Below, piece by piece: positions 20,301 through 24,032 of a stretch of 24,032 nt of DNA. Source of the DNA: JAMXLO01 sp964427005. GTDB taxonomy: Bacteria > Pseudomonadota > Alphaproteobacteria > Acetobacterales > Acetobacteraceae. A model generated the notes under the pieces. That model worked only from the letters and a program-made list of their open reading frames with translations, did no database searches and had not been told where the DNA came from. Location of the stretch: positions 1 through 24,032 of the forward strand of contig CAYRTL010000085.1 of NCBI GenBank assembly GCA_964427005.1, read 5' to 3'. Both the position numbers and the translations under genes were made by a program. The stretch's first letter is position 1. Each line of letters starts with the position of its first letter.

Positions 20301-21998
20301 GCGCCTGCCTCGTTGACCGCACCCGTCGTCGTCAGATCCAGTCTACCGGGCGTGGTGACTTTGCCGGCATTTAGCGTGATCCCGCCCGTACCGGCGCTCA
20401 GGGTGATATTCCCTGTCGTTCCGCTGCCGACATTGGCGTTGATTGTCAGCGCGCCGGCCGCGCTGACATTGGTGAATGGTGTGACGCCGTCGGTCGCCAC
20501 GGCAGCCCGCATGGTGAGGTCGCCGCCCGCGGTGCTGACCGCCTGATTGACGGTAAGATTATTGCCCGCGAGCATCGTGACCGACTGGCCCGCGGCCTGA
20601 TTGGTGAACGCGAGTGCCGCATCGATCTTGAGATTGCGGCTCGCCTCGAGCTGTAGATTGCCAGCCAGCGACGTCAGCGCGCTCGCGCTGACGGTTATGT
20701 CGGTGGACTGATCGGGGTTACCGACCGGCACGCCGGTTGATGTGACCTGACCGTCATTGGCGCCGGCAGCGACGATATCGAGATCCCGCGGATCGAACAG
20801 GACGTTGCCGGCCTTGCCGCGCGGGGCCGACAGGTCGATCATGCCGGTGTTCATGCCGAGGTTTCCGCCGGAGACCTCGACGAAACCGCCGTCGCCGCCC
20901 TGCGCGCCACCCTTGGCGGTGATCAGACCGTCCATTCTTGTCGTGCCGCCGGACATATCCGACAGCACGACGACACGCCCGCCATCGCCCTTCTGCGTCG
21001 CGTTGGCCTTGATGGTCGCGCCCTTGCTTATCGTCGTATTGGCGGCGACCTGAGCCGGCGTCACCGACGGCCCGCCTTTGACGCGATCGAGCGTCGTGCC
21101 GATGCCGATGTTGCCGCCGCCGGCCTTGCCAGAAGCGTTGATCTTTGCGGTGGACGCGACGACGACGTTGCCCGTCGTGGCAACTTGGATGTTGCCACCT
21201 TTGGTACCCGGCGCGGCGCCAGGTGCCGACAATTGCCCCTCGACGATGATCGAACCGCCGACGCCGTTCAGCGCGATCGTGCCGGTCTGGTCGCCCACAG
21301 TGGCGGCGCGGATCTTGCCGCCTGCCTGCACGAGATTCTGCACGATGCCATCGGCGGCACGCGCGGTGAGCTGCACCGTGCCGCCATCGGCCAGAATGAC
21401 GCCGCTGTTGGTCACCAGCGCGGCGCCGCCAGTCGGTGCATGCATCACCTGCTTGGTAACATCGACCGACAACAGTCCGTCGCCGTACAGATCGAGCGTC
21501 GCAGCCTCCGCGCCCNNNNNNNNNNNNNNNNNNNNNNNNNNNNNNNNNNNNNNNNNNNNNNNNNNNNNNNNNNNNNNNNNNNNNNNNNNNNNNNNNNNNN
21601 NNNNNNNNNNNNNNNACGATCTGGCCATTCGCATCGATGCGACCGGCGATCTGCGACGGATCGGGACCAGTGACACGATTCAGTGTGACGGAGCTGACGG
21701 AAGGCTGGTTGAACGTGACGCTTTGCTGACTGCCGACGTTGAAACTTTTCCAATCGATTGCGGCGCGCTGGCTGGACTGATCGATCCGCGTGTTGTTGCT
21801 GCTCTGGCTAATAGCGGCCGTACCGCCGACCACGGTTCCTCCGGTCGGGCGTGCATTGGGGGCGGGCTGCGCATCCGCCGGCAGCGACAGCACCAGCATC
21901 ACGGTCGCCTGCAGCGCCGTGCTCATCATCAGCGCGGGGCGGTTACGGCGAACGACGCCGAGTAGCTCCACCCTGTTGCTGCGTCGCGCCTTCGCCAT
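11318..21998 (-). CDS. Giant filamentous haemagglutinin-like exoprotein (TpsA), split by a scaffold gap
   Basis: One gene read through a 100-N gap: 127 residues before it and 3,398 after it, with no stop in either part. The start (ATG 21998) follows a strong GGAGGAAG. Residues 1-43 form a long basic signal peptide ending LPADA|QP, typical of two-partner exoproteins. The TPS secretion domain then begins (FNVGSQQSVTFNQP, SVTLNRVTG, IAGRIDANGQI) and resumes after the gap with ATLDLYGDGLLSV. The rest is Gly/Ser/Thr/Asn-rich beta-strand repeat, expected to fold as a long right-handed beta-helix on the cell surface or as a released fibre. The last 60 residues differ: a CAIHSVNC cysteine pair and an acidic DDLLLPIVSDRDY end. 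The tpsB transporter gene is 28 bp upstream and a CHAT protease gene 2 bp downstream. The likely role is adhesion or biofilm; no toxin or enzyme domain is evident. Confidence 0.93.
12390..14400 (-). repeat. Array of about 115-120-residue imperfect repeats near the exoprotein C-terminus
   Basis: The signature GTLI(S/A/T)GTLSGSA followed by NQIGTLGSFSASxFxLxD recurs with DNA anchors near 12669, 13027, 13372, 13733, 14080 and 14358. The spacings are about 345-361 bp, and the last is shorter (about 278). A weaker seventh anchor is near 12402. Each unit also carries an IxIxGLVSDGGxGTTSLVANAG segment. The copies are diverged in sequence, indicating old duplication. Confidence 0.85.
14693..15568 (-). 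repeat. Tandem pair of about 440-bp repeats in the exoprotein gene
   Basis: Two adjacent units encode nearly identical blocks of 147 and 145 residues. Each contains GRVGTLGVSGPVTADxVFIV, VTGSIGATGTVDLDGSNLAA, NGGVNGIALNGNASLGNTGA and VVDLTTAGGGVTEA. The copies align at an offset of 441 bp (for example 14761 with 15202). A more diverged relative lies at about 16430-16870. The two units differ by many synonymous changes. Confidence 0.9.
21516..21615. other. Assembly gap of 100 N inside the exoprotein gene
   Basis: Exactly 100 N, the usual placeholder for a gap of unknown length. The coding remainder is two bases on one side and one on the other, so the true gap must be a multiple of three if the flanks are correct. 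Judged from related TPS domains, about 80-95 residues are missing, including the conserved NPNG-like region. Confidence 0.97.
21616..21998 (-). other. N-terminal piece of the exoprotein: signal peptide and start of TPS domain
   Basis: This is the part of the giant gene on the far side of the gap. It is in a different apparent frame from the main body because the N run is a placeholder. It encodes the export signal (residues 1-43) and the first half of the TPS domain that the TpsB POTRA domains recognise. An automated annotation will probably split it off as a short partial gene. Confidence 0.85.
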
Positions 21999-22008
21999 AC
22001 CTTCCTCC
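21999..22008 (-). promoter_or_regulatory. Ribosome binding site of the giant exoprotein gene
   Basis: Read on the minus strand, GGAGGAAGGT runs directly into the ATG at 21998. It supports this start over the GTG at 22013, which lies upstream of the site. Confidence 0.75.
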
Positions 22009-22026
22009 GTCACGCGAAATCGTTTG

Positions 22027-23772
22027 TCAGAAACGTGTCAGAACCCGCCAATAAAATGCTGCACCGTTCAGCGCCGATACGCCGCTGCCCGGTTGATTTC
22101 CGCCGGTGGGGAAACGGTTGAGTCGTGCGAGGCCTTCGAGATCGACCTCGACGTAACGGGTGACCTGTGCGCGAACGCCGCCGCCTACCGAGTTGATCTT
22201 GGTGGCGAAGTCGGTGCTGAGATTTTGCCAGGTCTCGCCCCAGTCATAGAACGCATAGAACTGCGGCGAGATGTCCCACGACTTGCCAAAGGCTGTGGTT
22301 TCGAAATTGATGTTGAGCTGCAGCTCGACTGTCGCGGCCAATGCCTTGTCACCAGGAACCTGCCCGGCGTAGTAGCCGCGGGTGAACCGCGCGCCGCCGA
22401 GATAAAACTGCTCCGCGGGCGGCAAAATGTTGGGCGACCATTGGCCGGTGATCAGGCCCATGATCCCGACGGTTGCGCCCTCCCACGGAGCGAACAGCGT
22501 CTGCGTGCGGCTGACCTCGAAGTTGATTTTGGTGAAGCCGGTCTGTTCACCCTGACGAGGTGAAAGCGTCGAAACGCCGTTGGTCGAGGCACCCAGGATC
22601 TTCATGCCTTCAGAGACGCGCACCGAAACAAAATTGACCGCGGCCCTCTCGGCTCCCAGCCAGATGTCGGATATCGCGTAGTCCTGGCCGAGACGCATGA
22701 CGCGCAGCGCATCATGGCTCGTCAGAATGCGCGGATCGCCTGTACTGATGTTTGATTCGAGCCCATCGAATGCGAGATAGACATTTAGCGTCTGCTGGCG
22801 CGAGCGGATGATCGGGTACGTCGCCATCGTACCGAACACGGTGGTCGTGCCGTGATAGTGCAGGTCGCCCAGACTGCCAGTTGGATTGGTCGGACCGTAG
22901 CCACCGTAGACACGCAAACGCAGTCCCGACGCGCCGATGAAGAACTCGCTCGAGGCCTGGCCGAAGTTCTGGCTGTTTGGGAATGTGTGATAGAAGGAGA
23001 CTTCGGTCTTCTCACCGAACTGGCTGAAGCTGTTGAAGTCGAGCACGCCGAGTGCCTCGACTGGTCCAGTCTGGGTGAAAGCGCGATTGTCGATCGTGGC
23101 GAGGCCGGACACCGCCTGGCGCGTCACCTGCGCGATCAGTGTCAATGCACCTGGCTGATCGGATGAAGGCTCCAGCACGGCGCGTAGGCTGACACCAGGC
23201 ACGTCCTGGGCGAGCAGCAGATAACGCTCCAAAGTGACGGAATCGATCGGCTGCTTTTCGGTGAGCCGGTTGAGGAATCTCAGGACCTGCGTTCCGGCCG
23301 GACCGATATCGCCGTCAAGCTTGACGCTGGCGATCCGGCCTTCCGTGACGACAAACCGCAACCGGCCATTGGCGTCGATATTCGCCGACACTGTGGTCAG
23401 CACGTAGCCGTCGGAGCGATAGCGCTGGAGGATCGCCTGGCGCGCCGCGTCGATCTGCGTCAGCGGTACAGCCGCCCCCGTCAGTCCCGCAGCAAGTTGC
23501 GTGATCTCTGGTTGCGGGTAAGCGGTGACGCCCTCGACATCGACACTGCTGACGTGGACCGGCTGCGCGGGCATCGCGGCGCCGGGCGCGGATGGCGGCG
23601 GAACCAAGGTACCAGGTGAGACCGATGGCGGGGCGGGCGGCAGGATGCGAGGCACCGGCGAGCCCTGCGGCACTGGGTTGGCAGGAATGAAAGGCGGCGG
23701 AGCTTGGGCCGCAGCCAAAGAGGCGGCAGCCATCGCTCCAGCGAACATGACTAGCGCGATGGTATGTCGCAT
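22027..23772 (-). CDS. TpsB-type outer-membrane transporter (FhaC/ShlB/HecB family)
   Basis: A 581-residue precursor. Residues 1-22 are a signal peptide ending SLAAA|QAPP, followed by a Pro-rich linker (about 24-68). Two POTRA-like domains (about 72-150 and 151-228) include VHVSSVDVEGVTAYPQPEI, RYRSDGYVLTTV and VTEGRIASVKLDGDI. A 16-strand Omp85-type barrel fills the rest. The L6-loop hallmark RGY is present at 465-467 in GARFTRGYYAG. The protein ends with a terminal phenylalanine (RVLTRF), as expected for Bam-dependent barrels. TpsB proteins move their partner TpsA across the outer membrane, and the partner gene begins 28 bp downstream. I chose ATG 23772 because it gives a clean signal peptide; an in-frame GTG at 23832 would add 20 residues. 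The ribosome binding site is weak. Confidence 0.94.
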   Translation of the reverse strand: MRHTIALVMFAGAMAAASLAAAQAPPPFIPANPVPQGSPVPRILPPAPPSVSPGTLVPPPSAPGAAMPAQPVHVSSVDVEGVTAYPQPEITQLAAGLTGAAVPLTQIDAARQAILQRYRSDGYVLTTVSANIDANGRLRFVVTEGRIASVKLDGDIGPAGTQVLRFLNRLTEKQPIDSVTLERYLLLAQDVPGVSLRAVLEPSSDQPGALTLIAQVTRQAVSGLATIDNRAFTQTGPVEALGVLDFNSFSQFGEKTEVSFYHTFPNSQNFGQASSEFFIGASGLRLRVYGGYGPTNPTGSLGDLHYHGTTTVFGTMATYPIIRSRQQTLNVYLAFDGLESNISTGDPRILTSHDALRVMRLGQDYAISDIWLGAERAAVNFVSVRVSEGMKILGASTNGVSTLSPRQGEQTGFTKINFEVSRTQTLFAPWEGATVGIMGLITGQWSPNILPPAEQFYLGGARFTRGYYAGQVPGDKALAATVELQLNINFETTAFGKSWDISPQFYAFYDWGETWQNLSTDFATKINSVGGGVRAQVTRYVEVDLEGLARLNRFPTGGNQPGSGVSALNGAAFYWRVLTRF

Positions 23773-23971
23773 GACCCGAGAGGCGGACTCCGTTTCCCAG
23801 CCCCTTTTCGGGCCGAATTCCCCGACGTTCACGTTTCTGCCTCTGTCCCGCGCGATTCACGAACTGGCCAGAAGCAGCTTGGTAAAACGTTACAATCCCG
23901 TCAACAACTGGTTGCTACTCGTAAGCGATTTCGCGGGCAAATGGAAACCTTCTGTAATCAAATCTTCCCCC

Positions 23972-23984
23972 TGGGTAATACCCA
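23972..23984. promoter_or_regulatory. Palindrome TGGGTAATACCCA, candidate operator
   Basis: A 6-bp perfect inverted repeat around one central base lies 200 bp upstream of the tpsB start in the presumed control region. Its symmetry and setting fit a dimeric regulator site. The regulator is unknown. Confidence 0.3.
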
Positions 23985-24013
23985 ATCCTGGTGATCGTAA
24001 CCTTTATCGTCAT

Positions 24014-24032
24014 GGCAGGGCTTGGCCCTGCC
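24014..24032. terminator. Perfect GC-rich hairpin at window edge
   Basis: GGCAGGGC and GCCCTGCC form an 8-bp stem with a 3-base loop, ending exactly at the window edge. On the minus strand no T-run follows. On the plus strand the following bases are outside the window. It could be a terminator of a gene beyond the edge or a REP-type element. Confidence 0.35.

Larger units (their letters stand above)
23773..24032 (-). promoter_or_regulatory. Upstream region of the tpsB operon
   Basis: These 260 bases hold no convincing gene on either strand and are more AT-rich in the middle than the flanking genes, as expected of a promoter region for the minus-strand operon. A TTGACG occurs at about 23897-23902 on the minus strand, but no good -10 follows at normal spacing, so no promoter is called. 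The 13-base palindrome and terminal hairpin are listed separately. Confidence 0.4.

Noticed and set aside
11781..20546. Nearly continuous long open frames on the plus strand opposite the exoprotein gene (including frames of 395, 412 and 537 codons)
   Set aside because: They mirror the repeats of the minus-strand gene, show repetitive Pro/Val/Ser-rich composition with no recognisable domain, and lack ribosome binding sites. GC-rich, Gly/Thr/Ala-rich repeat genes commonly leave the antisense frame open.
11318..21515. Possible polymorphic toxin (CdiA-like) with a C-terminal toxin domain and immunity gene
   Set aside because: The repeats continue almost to the end, the last 60 residues contain no toxin-sized domain or VENN-type pretoxin motif, and the next gene is a large protease lipoprotein rather than a small immunity gene.
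21078..21965. Plus-strand open frame spanning the N run
   Set aside because: It exists only because N codons are not stops. It lies opposite the signal peptide and TPS domain and is not protein-like.
23764..23994. Small plus-strand open frame in the region upstream of tpsB
   Set aside because: It overlaps the tpsB start in antisense, has no ribosome binding site and no recognisable features.

Overview
The window is GC-rich and almost completely coding. It suggests a Gram-negative proteobacterium: it holds type VI secretion system (T6SS) baseplate genes, an OmpA-type peptidoglycan-binding protein and a two-partner secretion (TPS) outer-membrane pair. The composition and the style of the exoprotein (a VLFDPRDLDIV segment in the N-terminal part, a short acidic DDLLLPxVSDxDY-like tail) look alphaproteobacterial to me, perhaps Rhodospirillales or Hyphomicrobiales. 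That is an impression, not an alignment result.

Left half, plus strand (1-6119): the last codons of an upstream gene (probably tssE) run into tssF, then tssG, then a SAM-dependent methyltransferase with a regulatory domain. These reading frames overlap by one to four bases, so they form one translationally coupled operon. After a 60-bp gap with its own extended -10 promoter come a periplasmic OmpA-family protein and a membrane-anchored protein of unknown family with a HELPH zinc-peptidase-like motif.

Right half, minus strand (6158-23772, read right to left): a second four-gene operon. A FhaC/ShlB-type TpsB transporter is followed 28 bp later by a giant filamentous-haemagglutinin-like TpsA exoprotein (at least 3,525 residues, interrupted by a 100-N scaffold gap). 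Two bases after its stop begins a lipoprotein with tetratricopeptide-like repeats and a caspase-like CHAT protease domain with an intact His/Cys dyad. A transmembrane Ser/Thr protein kinase with a periplasmic DUF4384-like domain follows 31 bp later. The two operons converge at a small stem-loop near 6116-6135.

The point of greatest interest is the right-hand operon. An exported giant adhesin, its transporter, a putative envelope-anchored protease and an envelope-sensing kinase are packed with almost no spacing. This suggests one system in which the protease matures or polices the exoprotein and the kinase reports on envelope state. The kinase also resembles T6SS PpkA, so it may link the two neighbouring systems; this functional reading is inference. 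The only non-coding stretches are short: 60 bp before the ompA-like gene, about 40 bp at the convergent junction, and about 260 bp upstream of tpsB.
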